Below, piece by piece: positions 38,640-50,865 of a DNA stretch of 64,000 nt. The position numbers and the translations under genes were made by a program. Each line of letters opens with the position of its first letter. Position 1 is the first letter of the stretch. Below the pieces are notes generated by a model. It did no database searches. It was not told the origin of the DNA and saw only the letters and a program-made list of their open reading frames with translations. The stretch spans positions 535,718 through 599,717 of the forward strand of contig WSYJ01000052.1 in assembly GCA_020186115.1 (NCBI GenBank). Direction: 5' to 3'. The stretch is from Histomonas meleagridis. Lineage: Eukaryota > Parabasalia > Tritrichomonadida > Dientamoebidae.

Positions 38640-40250
38640 AAAAACTTTTATTCACGATTTTTTTCACACTCTATATGACACATTGAAGCAATATTTCTTG
38701 CAATATTATGATGGATTTTCGAATTCGTCAAATATTCTGATGCCAAATTACATGCTGAAAGCAAATCAGGGTGAATTCCCATTGACTTGCATGTAATAGG
38801 TGAAGGTCTTGCCAAACAATTCGATTTTCTCCTCAAAATTTTCTTGTGGATTTATTTCATAATTATTATTTTCTATTATTTCTTCTTCTAATGAATACGA
38901 TAGTTTTCTATCCGATATGGTTTATATTTTTGCAATAAAAAATGTTGTAAAATCAGAAAAATAATTCATTAAGGCATCTATCATTAAAGTTAAACGTGAA
39001 AAGATTTCATTAAATTTCGACAGGTCTTTAGGTACTATTATCGATTTTCCATTGTTTTTTTTCAAATTGACAAGAATAATCATTAGATCTTCAATTTTTA
39101 TTAAATCTCCTACAATTGATATTCGATTTTTGTCTCCTAGAAAATAAAATCATCTTCAGGAACGGCAAAAACGTGTATCAACTAAAGCTCTATTAAACAT
39201 CATCTATGAATCCCAAACTGATATGATTCCTGCTTGTTCAAAAAATTTAATAATATTATTAAGAGTTGATCCCATTTGGATAGCTATAGAACTTTTTTGA
39301 TTATAATACTTTGTTTGTTTTCTTAATCAATTTTTTCAATCCTTGATGCATAAGATTTTGTTGCGGAAAATACGCAGAGATCGAGAGCTTGAACTTGGTC
39401 CGGAGAGTGAGGGGGAGGACAATGTATTTCAATTTTATGTGAGAAACAAAAATCATCAAGTGCATCACTAAAATGTGCTGTCATACTATCCATTAACAAA
39501 TAAAATCTTAATGTGTTATCATTGAGTTACTCACGGTATGCTTCTAGGCGTTTTATTATTGCTGGAACAAAATTATTCATGCAATAATCTTCGAATATTA
39601 ATTTATTAATGGAGCCATTTTTCTTAAAATAAAAAATGATTTTATTATTTGTGAAACCATTTCTCAAAACTTCTTGTTTAATTGTTTTTCTTCGATGGTT
39701 TTGCACAAGTTCCGTCACCAAAAATTGTTTCTATAAGTGTAAGACAATTATTCACTTTTTCATATGGGAATTGTAATGTTTTATTTTTATGTTATGATGG
39801 AACAACAACTGTTATTTGTCTCGTATCAGTCGCATCTGCATAACCCATTTCATCTAAATTTCATATATATCCCATTGGTACTCCATCTAAACGATTTTTT
39901 ATATGGAAAGAAGATATTGATCAATATTTTCTTTAGGACACATTACTCTATTATTTTCCAAGGGTTGAGCAATAGCAGATTTGATACGATTGTCTGCACG
40001 TAAAATCTGACCAAGTGAATCACCAGTAAGACCTATTTCTGTATATATAAATATGATGTCTGCTAGTTGTGAATATGTATAATGTTCACCTTCATAATAT
40101 TTGACTTCAAACTAACTTGAATGTTAATTAAATGATCCATTTCATTATTTGTTAATATCCTGGGTCTTCCAATCTCTCTTTTCCCTTCAACTTTATCTTC
40201 GATTGCTTTTTGATATTGATCATATACGGATTATTTAGATCGGTGCAAAA
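38640..40250 (-). pseudogene. pogo/Tc5-like (DDE_1) transposase relic
   Basis: Many stops and shifts, but blocks of a DDE_1 transposase survive in order. KNGSINKLIFEDYCMNNFVP and IIKRLEAYRE (39527-39616) come first, then RFYLLMDSMTAHFS near 39490 with the second catalytic Asp, then PPHSPDQVQALDLCVF near 39400 (family pattern hS...QPlD). Upstream in the same sense, near 39960-40130, a helix-turn-helix-like stretch (IGLTGDSLGQILRADN) is readable. Short frames at 38648-38836 and 39527-39721 are pieces of it. Long dead. Confidence 0.6.
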
Positions 40251-40479
40251 TACTACCTATCTGTTGAAATATAAGTTAAAATATATTTTCATTTTTGATA
40301 ATTTTTGCTTCCCTTAAATAAAAAATCTGCTCTCGAATTGTTTTTTAAGTTGTCCAACTCAAACATAATGATGTTACAGGAAGTTTGAGTTCTTCTGGTA
40401 AATTGTTGATCTTGCTCAATCTTTTAGCAGTGTTTACCAATGGAAAATGAAATTAATCTTTGACCAAGGAGTTTTGACA

Positions 40480-41330
40480 TCAATTATTTATTTTACACCA
40501 TGGATTGCATCAATGTGTTTATATTATTCGTCACCACTTATTGTTGATTCAACTTTTACATCTGAAGGATTACCGATGATTTCTGTTGTCATTATTGATG
40601 GCTAACAACACACACAATTGATTGATATTGTAATTCGATTCACGGAAAATTTTAAAGGTTATAAATTTTCATTTGAATTTGTCAAAGATATAATAGGTGA
40701 TATAAAAATCACTATTATAGCTGATATGGCAAAATGTATTAAAAAAGCATAAGATATAGTTTTTGGTTTATGTATTAATGTATTGTTTTCATTATATTAA
40801 CGAAAATTATTCGAAAAACAACTTTCAGCTGAATTGTGGCATAACTTTGAAGATTTTTGTAGATCTGAAATCCCATATGACGATTTTCAAAAATTCTGGA
40901 TTGATGAAGAATCAGAAGTCAATAGTGAGTGCAAAGGATTATTATATTCGATGAATAATGCTATTAATTTTGCGCCACTAAATAACATTCATGTCATAGA
41001 AGAGGTGTAATTTCATCACATAAAATCGAAATGTTTAATGCGGTACTCAAACAAAATGGTAATGATGCTGTGCAAATGCTTTAACAAGCATTTACTGTTT
41101 CGACTTTATAATTCAATGAAGGACTTTTATTAAAACATGATGTAAATCAGATCATTACATTTAAGGCCAAAGAATTAGTTGATAGTTTTATACTACGTGG
41201 GGCAAATAATGAATATTGTCCATGTTATCTAAATAAATTAAATAATTTTATATGCAGCTGTAATATATTAGATGTTTCAATGTATAGATTCGTAATTTAT
41301 AAAGACTTCTATCCATTCAAAAAAAGTGAG
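40480..41330 (+). pseudogene. MULE-like transposase relic
   Basis: Readable blocks: SPLIVDSTFTSEGLPMISVV (family D.TF....), ITIIADMAKCIKKA (family isD...a...A), then LSAELWHNFEDFCRSEIP, and near the end a degenerate SWIM-like NFICSCNILD. Several stops and shifts separate them. It follows the DDE_1 relic on the opposite strand. The short frame 40763-40954 is an off-frame shadow of it. Confidence 0.5.
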
Positions 41331-41525
41331 TAAACAATTCAAAATTAAATAATATTAATAAAGTATTGCAACATAAAATTGATACAGAAAAATCATAAAT
41401 AATATTTTAATTATCTTGGTAAATCGAAATTCTAAAAATTAAACTCATGTGCAAAATTGGAGATTTAGTAAAAAAGGGTAAATTTAATAGTGACTAGGTG
41501 TATTCGATTTTTTTTCGTCAAATCA

Positions 41526-42466
41526 ATGGGTTCAGCTCAAAGTGTTAATCAAAGCATAAAAAAAGCCCTTGATGAAGACTGGTCAATTAATCAGGTAAAA
41601 AAAGAATTTCATGTAAGTTATAAAAGAGTACATGCAATATCAGAGAACTCATCTCAAAATCATCAAAAAGAGCGTCCATCAAAGCTAACGCCTGAAATGA
41701 TAGATTATATAGAGATCAACTCATTGGCCAATGCAAAACTTACGGAAAGTGAACTTACAGCAATGTTGAATAAAAAATTTGATGTTAATCTTAACAGAAC
41801 AACAATTTCAATAAAAAGAAATGAGTTAGGATTCATATATAGATTTCCTTTAACTAGGCAAGCTGTTTCAGAACAACACAAAAAATAATAAGTCTCGAAT
41901 TTTGCCAGTGGCTTCTAAATAATCAATCACAAATCTCAAACATAGTTTTTTCAGATGAATCCAGATTTTGTCAGTGTCCTGACAATTCCTGGAGGAGGAT
42001 AAAACGCGGAAATTGGAATAGTACGTGTTTTGTCGAAAAGAAAAAGTATATTAATTCAATTATGGTATGGGGCGCTATTGGAACATCATTTAGAACCTCA
42101 TTATTGAGGTGTTCAAATGGTGAAGATTCAGATGAATATTTGACAATAATTGAAAAAAGTGGCCTGATTGAGACATGCGATATTCTTTATGGTAAACATA
42201 AATGGATGTTTATGCAAGGGGGTACTTGGCCATAATTCAGCATCAACTTTGAATGTCTTACAAAAAAAAAAAAAAAAATGATGATTATTCCAGGGTGGCC
42301 ACCAAACTCCCTATATCTCAATTCAATTGAGATCATTTGGGCGATAATTAAGAAAAAACTGAAAGAAAGAATAATATCAAAAGAAAATGATTCATAAAAA
42401 AATAATTCAGTACATATGGGAAGCATATGATGAGAATGTAATTAATAATTTAGTTAGGATTTAATC
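41526..42466 (+). pseudogene. Tc1/IS630-type transposase relic
   Basis: Start at ATG 41526 (MGSAQSVNQSIKKALDEDWS). Two N-terminal helix-turn-helix regions (INQVKKEFHVSYKRVHAIS and ARL-type TESELTAMLNKKF) precede a stop at 41886. Then, in other frames, SNIVFSDESRFCQCPDN, KKYINSIMVWGAIGTSF and PGWPPNSLYLNSIEIIWAII (family WPP.SPDLNPIE..W) appear. The DDE order is preserved, but stops and an A15 run (42249-42263) break it. Confidence 0.7.
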
Positions 42467-42834
42467 CGGCGTTGCCAATTGGTGCTGGATCTTGGAGGCG
42501 GAAGTATATTCCAATATCTTTCCAGTCACAAGAAAAAAGTTGCAACTGCTACAGCATTGACATTTCCGGGCTAAGAATCTGGAGCACCGAAGAAGATGAA
42601 AAGCTTTTGCAGCTGTGTGAAATGTATGGAAATTGATGGAGAGATATAGGTGATTAACTGGAAAGAACAAGGAACGAAGTGAAAAACGAATATCAAAACC
42701 TAATGCAAAGGAAAGCGAATGAAGGTTATGCTTCTCGGGCTGAATTATTTTTAATTGATCAATTAGATCGATTAGATAATCAAACTAACTTTTACCAAGG
42801 TTTTGAGAGTTGGGAGCCTGTTCGGAAACTGTAA
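42464..42834 (+). pseudogene. R2R3-Myb-like DNA-binding protein relic
   Basis: One frame with two internal stops reads WSTEEDEKLLQLCEMYGN, stop, WRDIGD, stop, LERTRNEVKNEYQNLM, which is a complete Myb/SANT repeat (third-repeat style). The preceding segment (SWRRKYIPISFQSQEKSCNC) looks like the end of a worn first repeat. Trichomonads have very many Myb genes. This is a host gene fragment, not a transposon gene. Confidence 0.65.
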
Positions 42835-43231
42835 CGTCTGAACCACCTGATATACGATTGTTGCTTTTGTATGTGCTAACATAAATTGAATATGATTGTG
42901 CTTAAATGATAATTAATATTGACTAGTTTACACTAAAACCGTTTAAACTACAAAATCTCACATTATTCAAGTTCTTCTCGAGTTTCGATGATATTCTAGT
43001 AACAAGTTTTGATTTATGCACATGAGTGAATACATTTTTATGACAGTTTTTATGTATAGTTATCAAATAGGACCTATGTGTTTTTGATTGCTTTACATTG
43101 ACGACCGTTTATCGACCGTTAATCCGGAGACCAAATCGGGTTAGAACATGAATTTTGATCGTTTTTTGTATTTTTTGCGAATAATTTGCGATTTTCTCAA
43201 TCAATAAAGCAATATCATCAATCATAATATA
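42835..43231. other. Region before the mariner, left inverted-repeat zone
   Basis: No gene seen. From about 43128 (GGGTTAGAACATGAATTTTG) it is increasingly similar to the reverse complement of 49785-49600, strongest at 43204-43230 (AATAAAGCAATATCATCAAT). Confidence 0.4.
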
Positions 43232-44480
43232 GGGAGGACGGAAATGTTATATCCTAAATATAATAGAATCGAAATAAAAGATTTTGATTATTTTTTTTTA
43301 GGTTTACTTATGATAGTAGTTACCTTTGTTCTTCATCACCCATTGACATCTTTCAATCCATCTATCAAAAACTTTTGCTAAAGTATCCTATGAAATTTCA
43401 CACAAAATTTCAGTTATTTTATCGTGCAATTGTTGAAAATCATCGAATTTTTCTCTATCTAGTTGATTTTCTAAAAAACCAAATAAAAAGAAATCTGAAG
43501 GAGCAAGATCTGGTGAATATCGTGGCTGTGGAGCTCTTTTAAAACCATTATCAACCAAATATTTAGTTGAAGCATTAGAGGTATGGGGAGATGCATTATC
43601 GAAATGTAAAACATATGGGTTTTCATTGAGCTTTTTTCTTTGTGTATATACAATTTGCTTCAAGGGTTTAATTATATCATAAATAAAATACTTTGAGTTA
43701 AATTTTTCACCATCTTTCATAATATCAACTATAAAGAATTGATCAATATTCCAAAAGATAGTTACCATATATTTTATCGTGTCAATTTTTGTATCGATAA
43801 TTTCAGGTAAATTATCTCTTGATTGTGACCACATATGCTTGTGATCATATGATAAGAAAAACCATGATTCATCCCCAGTTATGATTCTATGGAAACCTTT
43901 TCTCTTACTAACTTTTAAGATATCAAGAAGCTCAGTTCATATGGAACCACTCTTTAATTATTATAATGGAAGGTTAATTTATTGAGGTGATCATTTATTG
44001 TGGATCGTGGTATAGATAAGGCTACACTTAAAGTATATGTCGAATGAAATGGTTCCATTTCGAGTGCAGCCAAAATTTTTGAATCAATGAAATCAAGTAC
44101 TGGTCTTCCTGGACTTTGAATGTTTGTTATTTCAAATCTCCCTAATTTAAATTGATGCACCCAATATTTTATGGTATTAATATCGAGTGCATCTTGGTGA
44201 TAAACATCATCTAACTTTTGTTTAATTTGGCTGAGTTTAAAGCCTTTACTTTTCGAAAAAAATATGACTGCTCTTTGTTCGACTTCCAGTAAAAATGAAA
44301 AATGTTTAAAAAAAATGACAATATGATAGTTTATTTTTGACATTTTCTTGATATATAGAATATTTCTGATCTCAAAAATTATATCATTATTATTACAATC
44401 TTTTGTATTTATATATATATAATTCTTATTATAATAAAAATAAAAGGATCATATTTAGGATAAAACATTTCCGTCCCCCT
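43232..44480. mobile_element. mariner element 1 (1,249 bp)
   Basis: ~31-bp TIRs (left GGGAGGACGGAAATGTTATA..., right inverse AGGGGGACGGAAATGTTTTA...) flanked by TA on both sides (43230-43231, 44481-44482). Contains one broken mariner transposase. It sits inside the left inverted repeat of the candidate MULE, whose right-hand copy (~49700) shows the empty site. Confidence 0.88.
43388..44343 (-). pseudogene. mariner transposase, frameshifted
   Basis: N-terminal part from ATG 44343 includes QRAVIFFSKSKGFKLSQIKQ and a second helix-turn-helix with VALSIPRSTINDHLNKL. It stops near 43954 and, after an undetected join region, continues to HFDNASPHTSNASTKYL and QPRYSPDLAPSDFFLFGFLE, the mariner signature (second catalytic Asp in FDN, then YSPDLAP-D, where mariners have DD34D). 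The C-terminus ends EILCEIS. The broken middle makes it inactive. Confidence 0.85.
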
Positions 44481-44589
44481 TATATGACAATATTGTTCAT
44501 TATTGACGAGGAATATACTGGCAAAATTATTTTGATTACATGTATAGATTTATGAATTTTGATATCATTTAAAAATTTGTAGTTATTGA

Positions 44590-45212
44590 ATTATTATTAT
44601 TATGTTCGAAATATTGCCAATATCACAGTCATCATTAAATGGCATATTTTAATCATATAAAATTTGCTCAGAGTTTATTTATTCTCATTAGTTTTTGAGC
44701 CGGAAACTTCTGATACATAGGTTTCGTATTGTCGTAAAATAAGGCGCCAGAATATTTTCGATTCAATATATCATTGATGCTTGAGTCATATATTATTTTA
44801 AAGTCTGATAATATTTTGCCCATCTGGGGAAAAATATATTATTAATGTCTGCACCTAAATGTACATGTGTTGATAGAAAAAGAAGATAGAGTTTAGTGTA
44901 TTCAGCTGTGATACATGTTACTACAGAAATATAATGTAAATCTTGAGTTTCTTTCGAAATAAATATGGAATTATGTCACATTCTTTTTCCTATATCAGGC
45001 CTCCTTCCAAAACCTGTTTCATCAAAATTTAATAGAAGACTCGGGTGTGGTAAATTTGGGTACACTTCCAGAGCACACGGCGCTCATAAACAAATAGCAC
45101 CCTCTTTGAATAAGTATCAGTACTGATATAAACGTATTTATGTAAAGCTAACGGAATAACAAAATTATCATATAAAATAAATACAATACAAATAAAATTA
45201 AGCAAAACAAAT
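44590..45212. other. No gene seen; isolated 17-base repeat start
   Basis: AT-rich. Contains GTGGTAAATTTGGGTAC at 45046-45062, identical to the start of dispersed repeat copy B, without the rest of that repeat. Confidence 0.4.
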
Positions 45213-47511
45213 TTATTCAATCGGAGGGAGTTCACCCTTTCGAATAGCTTCTAACCATGCTTCTTTAGCTTTGCATTTTTTATAATTATGCCCAGTTTGA
45301 TTACATATTGAACAATGCTTTAATCCAAACATTGAGCCACCTTCTTGAACAAATTTAAGTACTTCACCTTTTCTGGGGCATCTTTTAGTATTATGCGGCT
45401 TTGAACAAATGAGACATTGACGCGGATTAACTTTTTTCGTATTTCTATGAATTTTACCTCTTCCGGCTCTAATTCCTATTTCATCAGTAGCAATCTGTTC
45501 TATTGATTCATTATTTAGTTCTTTTCCTAGAGAATCTAAAGAAGCCATAGCTTTTTCGAATTTATCCTGACTTCTACTTGCCAATTCATATAATGGTGTT
45601 CCCTTTGCTTGAAGTAAAACAAATCTTTCTTGAGGACTTAAATGTGTGTGATTCTATAAATAATTTCTACAAAAGATTTTGAACCTTCATGATGATAAAT
45701 AAAGTTTTGCTGATTTAGTACCCATCTGTTTGCTATTTTAATATTATCTATTACGCTTAAATTATTCATTTCTAGAACATTAATTATATGTGAACATGGG
45801 ATACCAACTTGTAATTGTTTATTGCAATTACAGATTAGATCACGGACTTTAAATATCTCATAATATTTTTCTCCATTTTTTAATGTGTATTCTTCATTGA
45901 ATATATAATCATCACAGAGAAGCATTCCTTTTAATGTTTTGGCCTTTTTCCATGATCCTGCGATCGCTTCTGCAATTGCTTCAGAAACATTTAATTTTGA
46001 CATAATTGTAATTACATTTGGTTTTTTTAATTTATGTGGTTTTACTCCTATAATATACTTCCTTTCATTAAATGATTGTTGATGACTTTCAGTAATAAAT
46101 AAACGAACTTCTTTTAAACTTAATTTTCTATCTGGTAATATGTTTTTTAGTTGACGATTTGATGACTCTGCAATTGAACTAGTATTATAGCAGCAAGTAA
46201 AACTATTAATGAGACTTTTGCATATTGAATTCAACTTTTTTGATACATTATGCCAAAAACAAATAACACGCTGTATTTTATTGATCTTTTTTTTTTTACT
46301 CATTATCATCTCCCTTTTGTATTAAAGTAAATGCTCCATCAAGACCAACATCATCATCAGAACAAATTGTTTGTAAAATTCCTGCACTTGAAAGTTCAGT
46401 GCATATTAATTTTAATATCCAATAAAATATTTCGGCCTTTAACGAATATGTATAAATTATACCTGCACTTCTAATTTCTCTCTCAGGTCCAATGACTGTT
46501 AGAGGAATAATAGACCAATTTGTTGTCAAACTGGCAAATGTTGGATCGATTGCAAGAAAATCAGAATATAAAGATAAGTTTTGAAGTTGATATTTAGTAA
46601 AAGTTGCAACTGGTTTTCTATGAATAATATTTTCATCATCTACATTCTCAAGAACAAATGTTTGTCCTTCAATTGAATCCAAATAATCAATTAATTCCTG
46701 AGTTTCTAAATATTTATTATGACATTTTAATTTTTTATTTTTGAAAATAAATACTATTAATTTGTTCCTGAGACAATCTAACCAAATATTGAATAGAAAT
46801 AAATTGTAAAACTTTATTTGGTTTAATCCCAATATCTAGCATATTGCATATTGATTTTTGGATTTTATCATCTAATGCTAAATGAGCATATATAAATGGA
46901 TTAAGATAATGATTGTGATGTAAATTGAAACTTGTAACATGGTATTTTTATTTATTATCAATTATATATGAGCCGATTCTTATTTTAAACTCGCATCCAC
47001 TATTTAAATCATCATTTTTTCCATAATTTGTATGCTGATTGCAAAATAATGTTAATCGTTCTTCTTTAATTGATCTTTTTCGAACTAACTTAAAACCTTC
47101 TTCACAAGTTTTTTTAGATAATATTTCAACAATACCCGACATTGTATCCTCAATTAAAATTTGTAAATTATTTGGGTTACAAAACGAATTTATTTTTGAA
47201 ATAAGGTGAATATCTGCTTCTTCTTTAGTAATAATTTTCACACTCTTCACCTCAATATAAATTTCCTTCAATTGTTGATTGAATTTAACAATTCCATCAA
47301 CTTCAACATAGTCTTCTATGTTAATTTCTATATCAACTAGTTTGTCATACGAACAGAGGATGCATTTCGGAAAATCATTTGAATTGGAATCATATTCTTG
47401 TAATCTGAATTTATTCTTCGTTACGTTGCTAATCCTAACAATAACACCACGCATTTTGATTTCAGTGTTAATATTTAATGCCTTGATGCTAGATATTGGG
47501 TTAATTTCCAT
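45213..47511 (-). pseudogene. MULE-type transposase with SWIM and zinc knuckles, frameshifted
   Basis: Nearly complete, about 765 codons over four frames. It starts at 47511 with an OB-like strand-rich domain and a FAR1-like zinc region (CEEGFKLVRKRSIKEERLTL, HNHYLNPFIYAH). The MULE catalytic core follows: FLAIDPTFASLTTNWSIIPL, then TICSDDDVGLDGAF. Next is a helix region (FWHNVSKKLNSICKSLIN, ESSNRQLKN), a SWIM zinc finger LICNCNKQLQVGIPCSHI, and two C-terminal CCHC knuckles CLICSKPHNTKRCP and CSICNQTGHNYKKC. Breaks are near 46948, 46830-46720, 46300 and 45610. A relative's C-terminus is at 60790-61475. Confidence 0.8.
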
Positions 47512-47591
47512 TCCTAAAAAAATAATCGAAAATATCAGTCATAGTTTTGAGGTTTTTGATAATATTCAAATTATATGTTTTATTTCAATTA

Positions 47592-48900
47592 AGAGGGTGC
47601 TTGTTTCTGTTGTTGTAGACGGAAAAGATTCGAAATTATTTAATTCCTGTGTAAAATATTCAAAAAGTGGAAATTAAGCAGTTAAATGGTCGGGGGTTAC
47701 CGATAAAGACAAGTGGCAAATTAATATGAATTTTTGCTGTTTACCAGATGGACAGAAAAGATTCGAAATTATTCAATTTTCGTAAATAAACTATTCAAAA
47801 TAATTTAAATGTATATTTGGTCTCTTTATCGATGGCAAAAGTGTCAATGAATTTGATGTGTCTACCATCTGGACAGATAACATTCGAAATTATTCAATTT
47901 CGGTATAAAGTATTGAAAAATAAAAATAAATCGAAATTCACATCAAAATTTTAATAAATTGAAAATATTTCAATATCAATAATAAATAAATTATACAATC
48001 ATTTTTAAAAATGAAAGCTGGAAGAAAAGCAATGCAATTTGATACTGATTGGCTCATTCAAACTGCCGTTGACATCGAAAACGGAGTTACGACATTAATG
48101 GAAGCCTCCAAAAATGCCAAAATAGTACAAAAGGACAGGTCAGGGTTCACGCGCATAAGGACACAAATTGTTAGCCCAGGAGCTATTAAAAGAGGTTTTG
48201 AAAAACTGGGGCTAAAAGTCGATTTTCGAAGAGGAAGAAGAGAGACCGTTATCTTGGAGCAGTTTAGAGGAACGATACTATCGGTGCAAAAAGAATCGGG
48301 AATGGGAGCAACCAAAATTTATGAACAACTCGTTGCAAAAGCTCCCAATAACCAATTATTCAAAAAGATTACTCATAATATGGTATATAAGACCTTAAAG
48401 AGTAATTCTCTTTTGAAATATACAAAACCGAGTCAAGTTCCTCAAAAACAACGGTGCCGATACGAAGCCGATAACCCCGATTTAATATGGCATACGGACC
48501 TTCACCACTTTGATGGTCAATATCTTATAGCATTTATTGATGACTATTCAAGGTATGTTGTTCATCATGAATTGATTCCAGCTGGTAGACACATCAAATT
48601 CATTGACACTTTTGCCATCGATAAAGAGACCAAATATACATTTAAATTATTTTGAATAGTTTATTTACGAAAATTGAATAATTTCGAATCTTTTCTGTCC
48701 ATCTGGTAAACGACAAAGAAACAAAATTCACATTGTATGCATATACAGCCAAACCAGGCCTTGTCAATTCAAATACGAGAAACCATTTATGTATTCAATT
48801 AGACTTTTCGAATACTTTACACAGAAATTGAATAATTTCGAATGTTTTCCGTCCATAACAGGGTGCTTGTTTCTGTCAAGCACACGGTGCTGCAAACAAT
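47592..48900. mobile_element. Candidate integrase transposon with five-copy terminal motif
   Basis: The motif GA(C)(N)GAAAAGATTCGAAATT followed by ATTCAATTT occurs three times in direct order on the left (about 47618, 47752, 47874) and twice inverted on the right (about 48665-48710 and 48813-48857), bracketing an integrase ORF. A 122-bp stretch (47744-47867) is repeated exactly in inverse at 48588-48712. GGGTGCTTGTTTCTGT occurs at 47593 and 48865. The symmetric layout suggests a small transposon with reiterated terminal binding sites, or a foldback derivative. Confidence 0.45.
48011..48655 (+). pseudogene. rve-type integrase, C-terminally truncated by an inverted repeat
   Basis: 214-aa frame. 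The N-terminal ~130 residues contain helix-turn-helix elements (SPGAIKRGFEKLGLKVDF, MGATKIYEQLVAKAP). The catalytic core starts at NPDLIWHTDLHHFDGQYLIA and FIDDYSRYVVHHELIP, giving the first D and the following conserved strand. After IPAG the codons run into the 122-bp inverted repeat (HIKFIDTFAIDKE...), which replaces the second D and the E. It cannot be catalytically complete. Shares the core with the 13346 relic. Confidence 0.75.
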
Positions 48901-49345
48901 TTCTCGGTAAATTTTTCATCATTTCTACCACATCTTTGATGTATCTATCAGCTCCTTCATGCGATATTTTCGTTCTAATTTCTTTTATACTTTTTTCTTC
49001 TTGTTTTTCGATTTTTTCGAAATGTCTTTTGATTATATTTCTTACCCAATCACGAGAAAAGCTTCGTTCTACTCCTGTATGTGTTGTATATAAGATAGAA
49101 GCATTTTCTTGTACATCTCGTGTTAAGCAATCGTTTTCCAATTGATATTGATGAATAATCTGTATTAATTTTTCTTCTCCTTCAGATAATAATCGAGTTG
49201 TTGGCACTTTTTTATATCTATTGTTTGTCGGAACTGATTTATAAATAATTTTGTAATATCCTCTTGTACTAATTGATAAAACCTTACAGATTTGAATGAC
49301 TTTTATATCTGGAACAACATTATTTAGAAAATCTATTTGATTTCA
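48860..49345 (-). pseudogene. Transposase N-terminal (helix-turn-helix) relic
   Basis: Open without an ATG from ~49345: NVVPDIKVIQICKVLSISTR, then a charged region and LLSEGEEKLIQIIHQYQLEN, FSRDWVRNIIKRHFEKI and MMKNLPRN. The pattern resembles the double helix-turn-helix of pogo/Tc5-like transposases and ends where the terminal motif of the integrase element starts, so it was truncated by that insertion. Confidence 0.45.
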
Positions 49346-49599
49346 AATTGTTTTCGCATTTTCGAATTAGGGAAAAAGAAATGCTTCATGAAGCATGTAC
49401 TTGCTTTTCTTTTTCGAAACCAAATGTTTCAATGCATTTGGATTCGCTAGGCTTGGGGACTGGAATCATATTGAAAAATAAAGATGTCATAGATTATTTT
49501 TTTTTCACGAATGACTGACATGATAAAAATCCTTTTAAAGTATAAGATCAATTTATTTCAGTATATGCTTGATGTTTTAATGCAAATTATTAAATTTAC
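49346..49599. other. Noncoding, with two perfect short palindromes
   Basis: ATGCTTCATGAAGCAT and CCAAATG...CATTTGG near 49390-49442. No gene. Confidence 0.4.
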
Positions 49600-49728
49600 T
49601 ACAAATTTTTAAATGATATCAAAATTCATAAATCTAAATGTAATCAAAATAATTTTGCCAGTATATTTCCCGTCAATAATGAACAATATATTCATATTAT
49701 GATTGATGATATTGCTTTATTGAATAGG
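49600..49728 (-). repeat. Right inverted repeat of candidate MULE (mariner-free copy)
   Basis: Reverse complement matches 43204-43230 joined to 44483-44585. The mariner and one TA are absent here, so this preserves the pre-insertion sequence. Confidence 0.75.
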
Positions 49729-49785
49729 AAATTTCTGTCCACTTCAATTAGAAAATAAAAAATCTCAATTTTACCCTATTTATTT

Positions 49786-50865
49786 CTATAAATATAATTG
49801 ATCATAAACTAATGTTATTTATTGCATATATTGAGTCTTAGGAAGATAATTTCAAAAAAATTTATATTTTAATGCTTTTCCGATTTTATTTACTAAAAAT
49901 GGGGGTGGTTATAGCTTTTTGAATAGCTTATATATGAATGGATAAATGATGCTCATCAAATAAAATTATTACTCATGAAAATCAAGTGATTTTGCTATTA
50001 TATATAGAGGAGGAATGAAATATGATTGGCAAAATTTAATATAATTTTAACTTAAAAGTAAATAATCTAGAATAAAATATAATTAAAAATAGTGAGCTGG
50101 CTTCAAATAGTTAGATAATAAATAAAATATTTTCTCTCCCCTGTATGTTACTTGTTATATTAAATGGTGCATTCACCCATGGTCTACGCCATGGGTGGAA
50201 AAAAATTTAGCATTGTAACTGAATATAATTCCATTTTTTATTTAAGAATTAAAAAAATTAAGTTATGTGTTGGCAAATTTTGATTAAGGTACGCATAACA
50301 TTCGAAAAAATGAGGAAGAAAAAATACATGTAACATTTATTCAAATATTAACACAGGATATATATTGAAAAAGTCATTATGTGTGACTAAAAAAAATGAC
50401 TTTTCCAATGATCAAAATATGCCAACACATAACTTTTCAATTTTCGATTACTTCACTTGTTTATAAAAAATAAATAAATAAACCATATAAATGCACTTGC
50501 ATTTATGATAAATAAAACAAACTTCAAAAATAACACATATATGGAATAATAAAAAAAATCAATTAGAATGATTTATATTTCATCAGATGATTCTCTCAAC
50601 CTATAAGTAACTACTTTGTTTCTTAAGCAAACTTTCATTGCATTTTATTCTCTTAGATGTGATTGGTCAATATTTTTCGCTCATTTCAGAAATAGCGATC
50701 CATTTAGCGTATAATCTATTCGATTTTTTGACCGTGAACTTGATCTCTGCTTTCGCCCATTTTTTTTTGATTTCATTTATCAGTAGTGTATTATCAAAAA
50801 TGAAAGCTGTAGAATCAAAGTTCGCCATTTCCGTTATTTAGAAGCCTAAATATGCTTCAACGACA
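49786..50865. other. Noncoding region with a hairpin and a small MITE
   Basis: No convincing gene. CACCCATGG/CCATGGGTG around TCTACG at about 50173-50196 is a 9-bp perfect stem. A short inverted-repeat element is listed separately at 50260-50435. Confidence 0.45.
50260..50435. mobile_element. Short inverted-repeat element (MITE-like, ~176 bp)
   Basis: Ends AAGTTATGTGTTGGCAAATT (left) and the inverse of AAGTTATGTGTTGGCATATT (right), ~25-bp TIRs with one mismatch. An internal AAAAGTCATT/AATGACTTTT foldback lies near 50368-50405. No coding capacity. Target duplication not resolved. Confidence 0.7.

Larger units (their letters stand above)
43128..49785. mobile_element. Candidate MULE bounded by inverted repeats (~6.6 kb with nested insertions)
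   Basis: 43204-43230 plus 44483-44585 (interrupted by a mariner) match the reverse complement of 49600-49728, with weaker similarity out to GGGT(T/A)A at both ends. Between them lies a full MULE-type transposase gene, a mariner, an integrase element and a transposase relic. Long inverted ends around a MULE transposase fit a Mutator-like element. No 9-bp target duplication was found, so limits are approximate. Confidence 0.45.

Noticed and set aside
49380-49445. Palindromes as further members of the TTC/TC hairpin family
   Set aside because: They lack the fixed spacers and double-stem layout.
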